From Diogma glabrata (taxonomy: Eukaryota > Arthropoda > Insecta > Diptera > Cylindrotomidae): 64,000 nt of DNA. This document shows, in pieces, positions 1 to 10,195 of the stretch; positions within the stretch are counted from its first letter, which is position 1; each line of letters opens with the position of its first letter. The notes below the pieces were generated by a model, which saw only the letters and a program-made list of their open reading frames with translations, ran no database searches and was not told the DNA's origin. Both the position numbers and the translations under genes were made by a program. The stretch is taken from NCBI GenBank assembly GCA_963693315.1, contig OY856187.1, positions 77,135,394 to 77,199,393 of the forward strand, written 5' to 3'.

Positions 1-363
1 AAACTAACAATATAGCAAGGATATAATCGTTTATTTTAAAGTGATAGATAGATTAATCGATAAGAAAATTTTTACAATACTTTCGTCATAAAAAACCATG
101 ACATCCACTAGTCTAGTGTGGGATTCAGTGATAGACCTGTATTTTAAATTTGTTTTATTTTTAAACGTAAACAATCAACATAAAAATGTTAATTATAATG
201 TTACAAGATACGCTTTTATTAGTAATGGTTTACAAAATATATTCCAACCAACTCATAAAAGACCGGTTAATTTCAATTAATATCAGTTAAATTATAGAAG
301 TTAATTATTTAAACCTCAAATCACATTAAGAACATAATTTATTACCCATATTATCGTGTCTGG
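1..363. other. Upstream non-coding region of the protease gene
   Basis: This is AT-rich sequence with no convincing coding region. A 60-codon open frame at 98-280 has no recognisable motif and no coding-like composition, so I treat it as chance. Nothing else was recognised here. Confidence 0.5.
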
Positions 364-371
364 ATATAATA
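364..371 (+). promoter_or_regulatory. TATA-like box upstream of the protease
   Basis: The string TATAATAA lies about 62 bases before the protease start codon, a plausible distance for a short insect 5' leader. In DNA this AT-rich such strings occur often by chance, so this is only suggestive. Confidence 0.25.
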
Positions 372-409
372 AAATGACAATGTAATTTCCAAAACCTAAT
401 ATTTCTACA

Positions 410-436
410 ATGAAAATCGTTCAAACAACACAATGA
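410..436 (+). promoter_or_regulatory. Short upstream ORF overlapping the protease start codon
   Basis: An ATG at 410 opens an 8-codon frame ending in TGA at 434-436. The TGA overlaps the main ATG (433-435) as ATGA. If the transcript starts upstream of 410, this could lower or couple translation of the protease through reinitiation. The transcription start is unknown, so the role is inference. Confidence 0.25.
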
Positions 437-1251
437 GTTTTTATACAATAGTTTTAATTATATTAACCATTTCTAAGAATTGTTCTGCAAAACCACAAAC
501 ATCACGAATTCTTGGTGGGATCACTGCTGAACAACATCAATTCCCGTATCACGCTGATATACGAACTCAAACAATAGGATGTGGTGCTGTTATCATCAAC
601 AACAATTGGTTATTAAGTGCAGCTCATTGTGTTGAAGATCAAAACATCGCCGATATCAGAATCATCGTTGGCAATTCAATTATTACACAAGGGTTAATTT
701 ACGAATGTGCAAACGTTTTAATGCATCCTAAATATGATCCTGAGTTTCTAGAAAATGACATAGTTTTGATTAAAACCAAAGTTCCATTTGAGTTCAATGA
801 AAAAGTGCAACCAATTATCATTAGTCGACATTATGTTGCTGGGAATGAAAATGCAATAGTTTGTGGAAGAGGAAGAACCGAACGAAATGTAAATTTTTGT
901 TACTTTAATTTAATTAAAATAATTTATTTGTTATGTTTACAGACACCTGGATTGTCAAATACTTTACAATATGTCGATCGAGTAACGTTATCAACGCTGG
1001 AGTGTCGAGCATTTTATAGTCAGTGGCATTTTGAACACGTAATTTTTAACTCAACAATTTGCACTCAACCGGTAGTTGATAGGGGCTTTTGTACAGGAGA
1101 TTCAGGAGGTTCCTTAGTGATTGTAAATAGCAATAATCAGTTTGAGTTAATTGGAATTGTGTCGTGGATTATAGTGTGTGGAGGTGTATTTCCAGATGCA
1201 TATGTTCGAATAACCTCATTTATTGGTTGGATAGAACAAAATGCTTATTAA
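433..1251 (+). CDS. Secreted chymotrypsin-like serine protease (S1A), two exons
   Basis: This is a trypsin-fold (S1A) endopeptidase, probably digestive or haemolymph. Exons are 433-888 and 943-1251, giving a 254-residue spliced product, a usual length for single-domain insect S1A enzymes. Residues 1-19 look like a signal peptide (hydrophobic core, then CSA). A short propeptide ends at Arg25, followed by the mature N-terminus ILGG. The triad is complete: His65 in SAAHC, Asp109 in NDIVLI and Ser206 in GDSGGS. Position 189 (chymotrypsin numbering) is Gly200 and position 226 is Asp237. This Gly/Asp pair is known from insect chymotrypsins and crab collagenases, so chymotrypsin-like specificity is inferred rather than trypsin-like. 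Oddities are GDSGGS instead of GDSGGP, Cys144-Gly-Arg where SGW is usual, and Ile where Gly216 normally lines the pocket. The expected disulfides 42-58, 168-182 and 191-220 are all present. No neighbouring host gene is visible. Confidence 0.9.
   Translation: MSFYTIVLIILTISKNCSAKPQTSRILGGITAEQHQFPYHADIRTQTIGCGAVIINNNWLLSAAHCVEDQNIADIRIIVGNSIITQGLIYECANVLMHPKYDPEFLENDIVLIKTKVPFEFNEKVQPIIISRHYVAGNENAIVCGRGRTERNVNFCYFNLIKIIYLLCLQTPGLSNTLQYVDRVTLSTLECRAFYSQWHFEHVIFNSTICTQPVVDRGFCTGDSGGSLVIVNSNNQFELIGIVSWIIVCGGVFPDAYVRITSFIGWIEQNAY
889..942 (+). other. 54-bp phase-0 intron of the protease, open in frame
   Basis: The segment begins GTAAAT, has a pyrimidine-rich 3' end and finishes TTACAG. It interrupts the conserved region after the CGRGRT motif. 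Removing it joins ...TERN to TPGLSNTLQ, which matches the usual spacing of S1A proteases. It is exactly 18 codons with no stop, so an unspliced transcript would encode a 272-residue protein with an insertion in a surface loop. Short introns of this size are typical of insects. Confidence 0.85.
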
Positions 1252-1385
1252 CTATGTTAAATTTGGATAAATTAAACAATTAAACGTTTTTATCCCTTCG
1301 ACATCAATAACTATAACTTTATTTTTCTATTTTGTTTACCATCAGAATGGTATGCCATTTTAATAGATGCTTAAGACTGACTTCT

Positions 1386-1391
1386 AATAAA
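1386..1391 (+). terminator. Possible polyadenylation signal of the protease
   Basis: An AATAAA hexamer lies about 135 bases after the protease stop codon, a normal 3' UTR distance. The hexamer is common by chance in this AT-rich DNA. Confidence 0.3.
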
Positions 1392-2122
1392 AAAATGTGT
1401 TCTCGTTACCAGCAATGCAATTTTCAATCAAAGTAAGGCAATAACGTAATTTGTCTGCATATAAATAGAACATGTATTGTTTAGTTATAGCAATTGAAAT
1501 TATTTCTGATTGATTATTAAGAATTGTGGTTTCTTTACAAAATTAATTAAAATGAAACATACACTGCCAAATATAATAGCCAAAGTAATCTTTAAGCACT
1601 TTATTCTTCATTGCCTTTGTTGTAAGCTTCTTCACATATGATAACCGATTGAATTTGTTTTTATACTTTTAAGTTAAACAGGATGTTGTCAAACGGAAAA
1701 AAAGTATAATACATACATTCATCAAAATAATAAAATAATTTTTAAGAAGGTTATGCTCTACGAAATTTGACCTAGAATTTTTTTCTTTTATTATTTTGTC
1801 ACAAAAATATTATCACAAAATTAAAACTTATTTTGCAAAAACAATTTTGAAAATTGTTTCAAGGTTAATTAAAAAAGATAAAATATATAAAATAAAAAAA
1901 TAAATATATTAGGTGATATAAAAGAGAAGCCACCGGTTTTGTCACTAGATGGTGTTGATGACCATATATCAAACGAACGCGTGTTCGGATTGTGACATTT
2001 CAATTTACATTTTTAGTAAAATCAGTTTTATAATTTGTCATTGAGATAAGACTTCGTTACGGATCTTTCGCTTTTTAAAGCGATTTTTTATTCAAAAAAT
2101 TTATTTTAAAATTAAACAAAAA
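1392..2122. other. Unassigned AT-rich intergenic sequence
   Basis: No coding region, RNA gene or repeat similar to other parts of the window was recognised between the protease and the first array-carrying element. Confidence 0.5.
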
Positions 2123-2439
2123 GTCAGACAAGTGCGAATAAAATTCGCTCGTCAAGGGTTCCGTGAATGTAAAAGAACATAATATCAAAAATTTTTGACA
2201 AAAAGTTGTGTTGTAATGTCCTTATATTTCCAGACCATAGACGCATAACAAAATAAATGTTAAATTGTAAATGTCAATAGTAAATTACAATCAAATCTAC
2301 ATTGATCAAAAACGGCAAAAAAATATTAATTCAGGTTAAATCTTATCCATAGATGTTTTTGGTAACTTAACAAAGATTCAATTACACCAGCTTGTAAATG
2401 GATTAAATTTGATTATTTTTTCGGTCAATAAAGTGTTGA

Positions 2440-4170
2440 AATTAGGGGGGTGGAGAGGCTACATACTAAAAATATTTTTTTCCCAAACAAAGAAAGTATG
2501 CATTGCAAAATTCTACTCCTTCATATGATGCCCCACTCATTTGGGTCAAAAATGATTTTTTACTCTCTCCACTTCCACACCCATCCATCCCCTAAACACA
2601 CAGAATTATAATTATTTGAGTCTTCGCTATGATTTTCATTCAAAATTTACCAATCTTCCTGTCTCTGTAAATTTTTTCAAATTTTTCTGTCAATCATCGT
2701 CGAAACCTAGGGGCAGCACGATATGAATTTTTCACTTTATTTTCCATAACTCAAAAATTGTGCACCCAAAATTTCTAAAAAAAATTGCAATAAGATTTAA
2801 ATTAAGAGTTCTTGCAAATGACGCCCCCTCGCTTGGGTCAAAAAAGTTTTTTTTTACACTCTCTACCTCTGTCCCCTAAACACATAGAAATATAATTATT
2901 TGAGACTTTGTTATAATTTTCATATAAAATTTANNNNNNNNNNNNNNNNNNNNNNNNNNNNNNNNNNNNNNNNNNNNNNNNNNNNNNNNNNNNNNNNNNN
3001 NNNNNNNNNNNNNNNNNNNNNNNNNNNNNNNNNNNNNNNNNNNNNNNNNNNNNNNNNNNNNNNNNNNNNNNNNNNNNNNNNNNNNNNNNNNNNNNNNNNN
3101 NNNNNNNNNNNNNNNNNNNNNNNNNNNNNNNNNACCAAATATCCTAACTCTATGAATTTTTACAAATTTTTCTGTCCATGAGTGTCGAAACGTATGGGGG
3201 TTGGAAGGGGAGGGGCGGATGGTCTGGATTTTACACTTTTTTGACAATAACTCAAAAACTGGGCACAGAAAAATTCTAAAAAAAAATGCAATGATTTTTA
3301 TATTAGGTGCTCTTTCAAATGACACCCCACTCGCTTGGGTCAAAAATGATTTTTTTACCTTCTCTACCCCGGTCCCCTAAACACACAGAAATATAATTAC
3401 ATGAGACTTTGCTATGGTTTTCATACAAAATTTACTAAATTTCCGAACTCTGTGAAATTTTACTAATTTTTCTGTCAATCAGTGTCGAAAAGTATGGGGG
3501 AACGGTCTGAATTTTGCATTTATTTGACGATAACTCAAAAACTGTGCACCGCAAAATTCTAAAAAAAATTGCAACGAATTCTAAATTATGTGCACTTTCA
3601 AATGACACTCGCTTGGGTAAAAAAAAATTTTTTTTACCCCCTCTACCCCGGTCCTCTAAGCACACAGAAATATAATTATTGGAGACTTTGCTATAGTTTT
3701 CGTAAAAAATTTGCCAAAATTCCTAGATCTGTGAATTTTTACAAATTTTTCTGTCAATAAGAGTAGAAACGTATGAGGGAGGGGGGAGGACGATCTGAAT
3801 TTTGCACCTTTTTTAATAGAACTCAAAAACTGGGCACCGCAAAATTCGAAAAAAAAATTGCAACGAATTCTAAATTAGCTCTTTCAAATGACACTCCACT
3901 CGCTTGGGTCAAAACAGGTTTTTTTTACCATCTCTACCCCGGTCCCCTAAACACACAGAAATATAATTATTTGAGACCTCGCTATAGTTTTCATACTAAT
4001 TTACCAAATTTCCTAACTCTGTGAATTTGTGAATTTTTACAAATTTTTCTGTCTATCAGGGTCGAAACGTATGGGGGGGGGGGGGGGGGGGGAACGATCT
4101 GAAAGTTGCACTTTTTTAACAATAACTCAAAAACTGTGCATCGCAAAATTCTAAAAAAAATTGATTTGTT
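2440..4170 (+). repeat. Degenerate satellite array inside E1
   Basis: Four to five diverged units are seen, anchored on the recurrent string CACTCGCTTGGGTC. Anchors lie at 2527, 2820, 3321, 3604 and 3890, giving spacings of 293, 501 (including the N gap), 283 and 286. Each unit carries a G-run, a CTCAAAAACTG block, a C/T-rich block and a TTTGAGAC block. Open frames on both strands here arise from the repeat and are not genes. Confidence 0.8.
2934..3133. other. Assembly gap (200 N)
   Basis: There are exactly 200 undetermined bases. The gap lies at a unit junction of the E1 array: the left side ends ...AAAATTTA and the right side starts ACCAAAT, which are adjacent in intact units of E2. The gap probably hides a whole number of satellite units, and 200 is probably a placeholder length. 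Confidence 0.9.
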
Positions 4171-4741
4171 TTTCAAATTAGATGTTCTTACCCCACTTCA
4201 CCACATTTTAAAAAGTGTTTTTACCCATTCTCATTTCCACCCCTTTAATAAATCTAATTATGAGTATATGACACTTTTATATAATTTTTATTAAAAACTT
4301 ACTATCATTCCAAGTACATTTGAATCATTCATATCATTCTATAGTTCCAAGTACATTTGAAAATTTTCGTTTAGTTACGTTCGGAGCTAATCGAGGTAAG
4401 ACAACACGAAAAAAACGTCATTATTCAAAATTATATAAAAAATGGTGAGGTGTAAAATTCCAAAATAAACTTTTAAGGAATACTGAAATGAAGCCCTTTC
4501 ATATGATACCCTACTTGAATCTATAAAAAAATTTATTTTCTCAAAGGACTTACATCGTACTCCTGTAAACACAACGACTACCATTTTAGTTTTATTTGTA
4601 TCCATCATTTCATGTGGACAGATTAGTTTTATACGCACCTCAAATTTCAACTTCATAGAATTTATAGTTTACGAGATAATCGATATAATGTGGAAAGTTC
4701 GTTTTACTCTCGCGTAATAGTGTTCCGTATAAAAAACGGCG

Positions 4742-5430
4742 GGTAATTTTATATTAGCTAATTACAATTGGTTTTAATGCCATAATTTTAAAGTAAAGTT
4801 GTAATCTCATGATTTTCTACGCAGTAAACTCACACTAACTCACAAAATTTTGTCAGTAAAACTTACAAAAATTATTAGGTGGCACTCTTTAGCATATTTA
4901 AATTTTATATTTTTTCTCTCATTTCTTTTATTGGTAATGAGTGACTGTTAGAAAGGTCATTATTACCACAAGCATTTCTGATGCCCTGAGGATACGCGCT
5001 CCTTGAGTTGGTTCCGACAAGTCTCAGTTTGTGGGTTCGGTAAATTTTACCCTCAGATCACTACAAATATAATCATTCATTCAATTTCTTCGAGAACTAC
5101 ATTCACCCATGATTGCTCAGAATCCCACTATTCAAACTCAGTTAAATCTAATCGCTCATATCAATTAAAACAAACTCATACAAATTAAATTAAACCATTA
5201 AACCAAATACAGAAAGAAGATTTTCGTTACATCGAAACCCACAAAAGGTTCTTGCATTGTGATATAAATCAAATTTTTGTACCAAAATGAGCAGTTGGTT
5301 GTTGAATATTATCGTTAAACAAAAAAACCGTTGGACCAAAATGAACAGTTGGTCGTGATAAAATTGTTGGAACTTTATTATAAACTAGGGGGTATCCCAC
5401 GGGCTGCGCCAAGTGTTTCCAAGTGCGCGG
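4742..5430. other. Intergenic sequence with a weak tRNA-like (SINE-like) stretch
   Basis: Most of the stretch is featureless. Around 4988-5045 the string GATACGCGCTCC followed about 40 bases later by GTGGGTTCGG resembles the inner part and B box of a class II tRNA, as in tRNA-derived SINE heads. No clear A box, stem pairing or second copy was found, so this is a hint only. Confidence 0.2.
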
Positions 5431-5588
5431 GTTTCACATTGATTGGCAACAATCAATAATGACTTTACACTCGTGACTTAGGATGTTGATTAGAATGTTG
5501 ACTTAAGTGTTAACGAAATATTTTCTCATCATATGAATGCATACATCGTAATATCTAGAAATTTAATACAAAAACTCCCAAAGAAATA
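5431..5588 (+). repeat. Dispersed repeat R, copy 1
   Basis: About 158 bp aligns with 42924-43080 with scattered substitutions. Shared strings include CAACAATCAATAATGACT, GTTGACTTAAGT and TCTAGAAATTTAATACAAAAA. A third, short fragment of the same family lies at 41283-41325. No terminal repeats were recognised, so the class is unknown. Confidence 0.65.
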
Positions 5589-6193
5589 GTTTTTATGTTC
5601 TATGAAAAAAATAAACAAAAATAATAAAAAATAAATATAGGGTCCGTGTTGAACCCCGAACCTTTCTCACAATCTCACAACCCTCTACATCGACAATGAC
5701 AACGAAACTTTGTACTGAGTTTTTTAAACATCATTTTATTAAATCGGCTTAAATTATTAAATGTTTAAAAATGTATATTATAACACAAACTGTTTTTTGT
5801 CCCAATAATATCAAATGTTTGCAACCTACATGGTTTTTAAAAATTGTTAAAAATCTATATCTGTCTATGCTGTTATGTTCGCTGTTCTATAGAACAATTT
5901 TCTGGGTCTGACTTCTGCTACAATAGTGCTACAAAGGGGAGTTAAGAAAAGCATTTCAAACATTTATATTGGCTTACATACAAAACACAACTTACAACTA
6001 TAATCATTTAAAAAATTATCTCTGAAATTTCTCATGTTTTTGCTTTAAACGATTTAAGTTTGTTTGTAAAGTGTATTAATTACTATAAATCAAATATAAT
6101 ATATAGCATGTTTTTACCTATTACCTATATAGGTTCAAACGCAAAATTAAAACATATTACATATATTGTGACTTATTGAATTGAAAAAAAAAA
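5589..6193. other. Unassigned AT-rich intergenic sequence
   Basis: No gene, RNA or repeat was recognised between repeat R copy 1 and the start of element E2. Confidence 0.5.
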
Positions 6194-7219
6194 GTCAGAC
6201 AAGTGCGAATAAAATTCGCTCGTCAAGGGTTCCGTGAATGTAAAGAAAACAATATCAAAATAATTTACATAAAGTTGTGTTGTAAAGGGTTTATATTGCC
6301 AGACCATAGACACATAAAAACTAAATGGTTCATCGTAAATATCAATAGTTAATGTCAATGTCATCTAAATTGATCGAAATGATATAAAAAATATTACTTT
6401 AGGTTAAATGATATCCATAGCTATTTATGGTAGCTAAGGAACGACTCAATTCTGTTAAACAACGACGAAATTTAGGGGTGGAGTGGTGTTAACGCTAAAA
6501 ATAGGACTCTTTTGACAATAATTCAAAAACTGTGCATCGCAAGATTCTAAAATAATTGTAATGTTTCTTAATTTTGGTGTTCTTTCAAATGACACTCATG
6601 CGAGCCAAAAAACCTTTTTTTCACGATTCCCCACTCCTATTCCCTAAACACGTAGAATTAAAACTACTTGAGGCTTCGCTATATTTTTCGTTAAGGGTTT
6701 ATCAAATTTCCTATCTCTATGAATTTTTTCAAATTTTTCTGTCAATCAACGAAGAAACGTATAGAGGGGGGGGGGGGACCAACTTTTTGTTGCACTTTTT
6801 TGAGAATAAATCAAAAACGGTGCATCGCAAAATTCTAAAAAAACTGTATTGTTTTTTAATTTTGGTGCTCTACCAAATGACATCCCACTCATGCGGGTCA
6901 AAAAACAATTTTTCACCCTTCCCCACTCCCATCCCCTAAACACATAGAAATAAAATCACTTGAAGCTTCACTATATTTTTCGTGTTCCATAGAATTATAG
7001 GCTCATCGCTTTACTAAAATTTTCAGTTCTTTCTATAGCAACAATTTTTTTGTGTTAGATTACATAAGTTCGACATTTAGGTCGGTGCTTGAAAAACAAC
7101 GTATAATTTTAACAATATTTAAAATTAACAAAAGATCAATGTTTGACTTAAACAATAGCATATTAAACAAATATTAACCCTAAAATAATTGAAGGTTATC
7201 GAACTTACCATTTAATTAA

Positions 7220-7395
7220 AACTCAACATTTTCTAAAGTTATACAAGAAATTTATTAAACCAGTAATTATGAATGGATTACAAACGTGGATCTTAACACA
7301 AACTAACAAATCACATCAATCTGATTTGAACCTTGAGAATTTACGCCACCTTTTGGGCCCACTTATGGCATACAATACAATACAATATACAATAG
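7220..7395 (+). pseudogene. Fragment of a LINE reverse-transcriptase C-terminal region
   Basis: One open frame reads KLYKKFIKPVIMNGLQTW, then ILTQTN, and ends near LRHLLGP. This matches the conserved segment after the reverse-transcriptase domain in many LINEs (consensus like YKTLIRPVLTYGSETWTLT ... LRKIYGP). Only about 55 codons survive and there is no flanking RT core, so it is a scrap inserted in, or captured by, element E2. The clade is not certain; the ending resembles RTE/CR1-type elements. Confidence 0.55.
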
Positions 7396-7639
7396 ATAGT
7401 AAAGGACCGTGATAATTTTGAAATAAAGTCTTCTTTCTTTTGGTTAACTGGTTATATTCACTCTAAAAGAGTTGCAATATTAAGAATTGCTCTAAGAATC
7501 AGTATAAAGGATGACATGACTAAAAATGTGCACGCCAGTCCCACTCGATATTGCTATTCGGGTTAAAAAAGCTTTATTTCACCTTACCATTCCTACCCTT
7601 TCAAAACGATTAATAAATATTTGATACACGGGGGGACGG

Positions 7640-9190
7640 TCTGAATTTTGAACATTTTTGATCATAACTCAAAAACTGTGCACCGCAAAATTCTAAAAAA
7701 AAGTGCAATGATTTTTAAATTAGGTGCTCTTTCAAATGACACTCCATTCGCTTGGGTCAAAAAAAGTTTTTTTTTACCCTCTCTACCCCGGTGCCCTAAA
7801 CACACAGAAATATAATTATTTGAGACTTCGGTATAATTTTCATACAAAATTTACCAAATTGCCTAGCTCTGTGAATTTTTTCAAATTTTTCTGTCGATCA
7901 GTGTCGAAACGTAGGGGGGGGGAACGGTTTGAATTTTGCACTTTTTTGTCCATAACTCAAAAACTGTGCACCGCAAAATTCTAAAAAAAACTGCAACGAA
8001 TTCTAAATTAGGTGCTCTTTCAAATGACACCCCACTCGCTTGGGTCAAAAAAGTTTTTTTTTTACCCTCTTTACCCCGGTCCCCTAAACACTCAGAAATA
8101 TAATTATTTGAGACTTCGGTATAATTTTCATCCAAAATTTACTACATTGCCTAGCTCTGTGAACTTTTTCAAATTTTTCTGTGGATCAGTGTCGAAACGT
8201 AGGGGGGGGGAACGGTTTGAATTTTGCACTTTTTTGTCCATAACTCAAAAGCTGTGCACCGCAAAATTCTAAAAAAAACTGCAACGAATTCTAAATTAGG
8301 TGCTCTTTCAAATGACACCCCACTCGCTTGGGTCAAAAAAGTTTTTTTTTTACCCTCTTTACCCCGGTCCCCTAAACACTCAGAAATATAATTATTTGAG
8401 ACTTCGGTATAATTTTCATACAAAATTTACCAAATTGCCTAGCTCTGTGAATTTTTTCAAATTTTTCTGTCGATCAGTGTCGAAACGTAGGGGGGGGGAA
8501 CGGTTTGAATTTTGCACTTTTTTGTCCATAACTCAAAAACTGTGCACCGCAAAATTCTAAAAAAAACTGCAACGAATTCTAAATTAGGTGCTCTTTCAAA
8601 TGACACCCCACTCGCTTGGGTCAAAAAAGTTTTTTTTTTACCCTCTTTACCCCGGTCCCCTAAACACACAGAAATATAATTATTTGAGACTTCGCTATAA
8701 TTTTCATACAAAATTTAGCAAATTTCCTAACTCTGTGAATTTTTCCAAATTTTTATGTCAATCAGTGTCGAAACGAAGGGGGGGGGAACGGTTTGAATTT
8801 TGCATTTTTTTGTCCATAACTCAAAAACTGTGCACCGCAAAATTCTAAAAAAAACTGCAACGAATTCTAAATTAGGTGCTCTTTCAAATGACACCCCACT
8901 CGCTTGGGTCAAAAAAGTTTTTTTTTTACCCTCTTTACCCCGGTCTCCTAAACACACAGAAATATAATTATTTGAGACTTCGCTATAATTTTCATACAAA
9001 ATTTACCAAATTGCCTAGCTCTGTGAATTTTTCCAAATTTTTCTGTCAATCAGTGTCGAAACGAAGGGGGGGGGAACGGTATGTTTTTGACAATAACTCA
9101 AAAACTGTGCATTGCAAAATTCTAAAAAAAATTGCAATGATTTCTAAATTAGGTGCTCTTTCAAATGACACCCCACTTGACCACATTTTA
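7640..9190 (+). repeat. Homogeneous 288-bp satellite array inside E2
   Basis: Unit anchors (ACCAAAT or its variants) lie at 7853, 8141, 8429, 8717 and 9005, exactly 288 bp apart each time. Adjacent units are nearly identical, much closer to one another than to units in E1, so the array was recently amplified or homogenised. The last unit is shortened (277 bp) where it meets the 3' block. 288 is divisible by three, so each unit repeats an 84-86-codon open frame on both strands; these are not genes. Confidence 0.9.
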
Positions 9191-9672
9191 AATAGTGTTT
9201 TTACCCCTCCTCATTTCCACCCCCTTAATAAATCTAATTATGAGAATATGACACTTTTATATATTTTTTATTAAAACTGTACTAATTTTTCTATCATTCC
9301 AAATACATTTGAAAAATTTCGATCAGTTAGGTTCGGAGCTAATCGAGTTAAGAAAACACGAAAAAAACGTCATTATTCAGAATTATACAAAAAATGGTGA
9401 GGTGTAAAATTCCAAAATAAATTTTTAAGGAATACTGAAATGAAGCCCTTTCATATGATACCCTACTTGAATCTATAAAAAAATCTATTTTCACAAAGGT
9501 CTCACATCGAACCCCTGTAAACCAAACGAAAACCACTTTAGTTTTATTTGTATTCGTCATTTCATGTGGACAGATTAGTTTTATACGCACCTCAAATTTC
9601 AAGTCCATAGCATTTATAGTTTACGAGATAATCGATATAATGTGAAAAACTCGTTTTACTCTCACCAATAGT

Positions 9673-9693
9673 GTTCCGTATAAAAAACGGAAC
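9673..9693 (+). repeat. 3'-terminal hairpin of element E2
   Basis: GTTCCGT (9673-9679) pairs with ACGGAAC (9687-9693) across a 7-base AT loop. It is followed at once by CCTAAAA. E1 has the same hairpin, truncated, near 4722-4739. A hairpin a few bases before the end is a hallmark of Helitron-type elements. Confidence 0.65.
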
Positions 9694-9700
9694 CCTAAAA

Positions 9701-10195
9701 ATAGATTTAATTAAAACAACAACAAAAACTATAAATAACTTTTTAAAAAAATCCCCCCTCTAAATGTTAAATAACAAAAAAACAATAATTTTAATGTTAT
9801 TTAAAAAAAATGAAAAAAAAAACAATAACAAATGTACTACGTCATCAGCGTTACGACCGTATAGAGGGATAGACTCACAGCTATTATATTAAGGATTATT
9901 ATTATTAAATTAGAAATAGACAACATAATATTCAAAATTCATATTCTATTTTTTCATGATTGTTTTGTTTTACAAACATTCCAAAATTGCATAAAAATAC
10001 CAAAGCAATTTGCTGTTTAGCAAAAACAATTTTTTCGGTAAACGGTTGTAAGTTTTAACTTTACTGCCACCAAAGAGTTAGTTAAAGTCGTACTTTTTTT
10101 ACTGCGGCTGCAAAAGTAACGCCATTTTTATTTTATGCTACAGCGGCTGTAAAGTCGCATTTGTTATTTTGTTATTTTTTCAAACAAATTGTATA
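9701..10195. other. Unassigned AT-rich intergenic sequence
   Basis: Nothing recognisable apart from A- and T-rich runs. A GCGGCTG word occurs twice at about 10104 and 10144, without further structure. Confidence 0.45.

Larger units (their letters stand above)
2123..4741 (+). mobile_element. E1: non-autonomous element with internal ~288-bp satellite array (Helentron-like architecture)
   Basis: The 5' block starts GTCAGACAAGTGCG, carries a small hairpin (GCGAAT, loop AAA, ATTCGC) and the string AGGGTTCCGT at 2155-2164. It matches the start of E2 at 6194. The middle is an array of degenerate ~283-293-bp units, broken by a 200-N gap. The 3' block (about 4190-4741) matches the E2 3' block and ends in a GTTCCGT/ACGG hairpin; the final AACCCT seen in E2 is lost here, so the end is truncated or mutated. 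No transposase is encoded. The layout of conserved ends, subterminal inverted repeats, terminal hairpin and central tandem repeats is that described for non-autonomous Helentrons (DINE-1-like); assignment to that class is inference. Confidence 0.6.
6194..9700 (+). mobile_element. E2: non-autonomous element with intact ends and a homogeneous 288-bp array (Helentron-like)
   Basis: The 5' block matches E1 (GTCAGACAAGTGCG, hairpin GCGAAT/ATTCGC). AGGGTTCCGT at 6226-6235 is the exact inverse of ACGGAACCCT at 9687-9696, a 10-bp subterminal inverted repeat. A 3' hairpin lies at 9673-9693. Two older diverged units occupy about 6490-6960. After an unrelated insertion (about 6990-7560) a highly homogeneous array follows (7640-9190), then the shared 3' block (9190-9700). 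There is no coding capacity for transposition, so the copy must have used enzymes in trans. The subterminal repeats plus terminal hairpin plus central tandem repeats match non-autonomous Helentron structure; target-site evidence was not found. Confidence 0.65.

Noticed and set aside
98..280. 60-codon frame upstream of the protease
   Set aside because: No motif, AT-driven composition, and in the likely promoter region of the protease.
2876..3343. 155-codon minus-strand frame across the N gap
   Set aside because: It runs through undetermined bases and through satellite sequence, so it has no support.
7724..9274. Series of 84-132-codon open frames on both strands with the same repeated peptide
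   Set aside because: They recur every 288 bp because the satellite unit is a multiple of three bases. The same sequence is open on both strands, there is no domain, and the frames follow the repeat rather than any gene.
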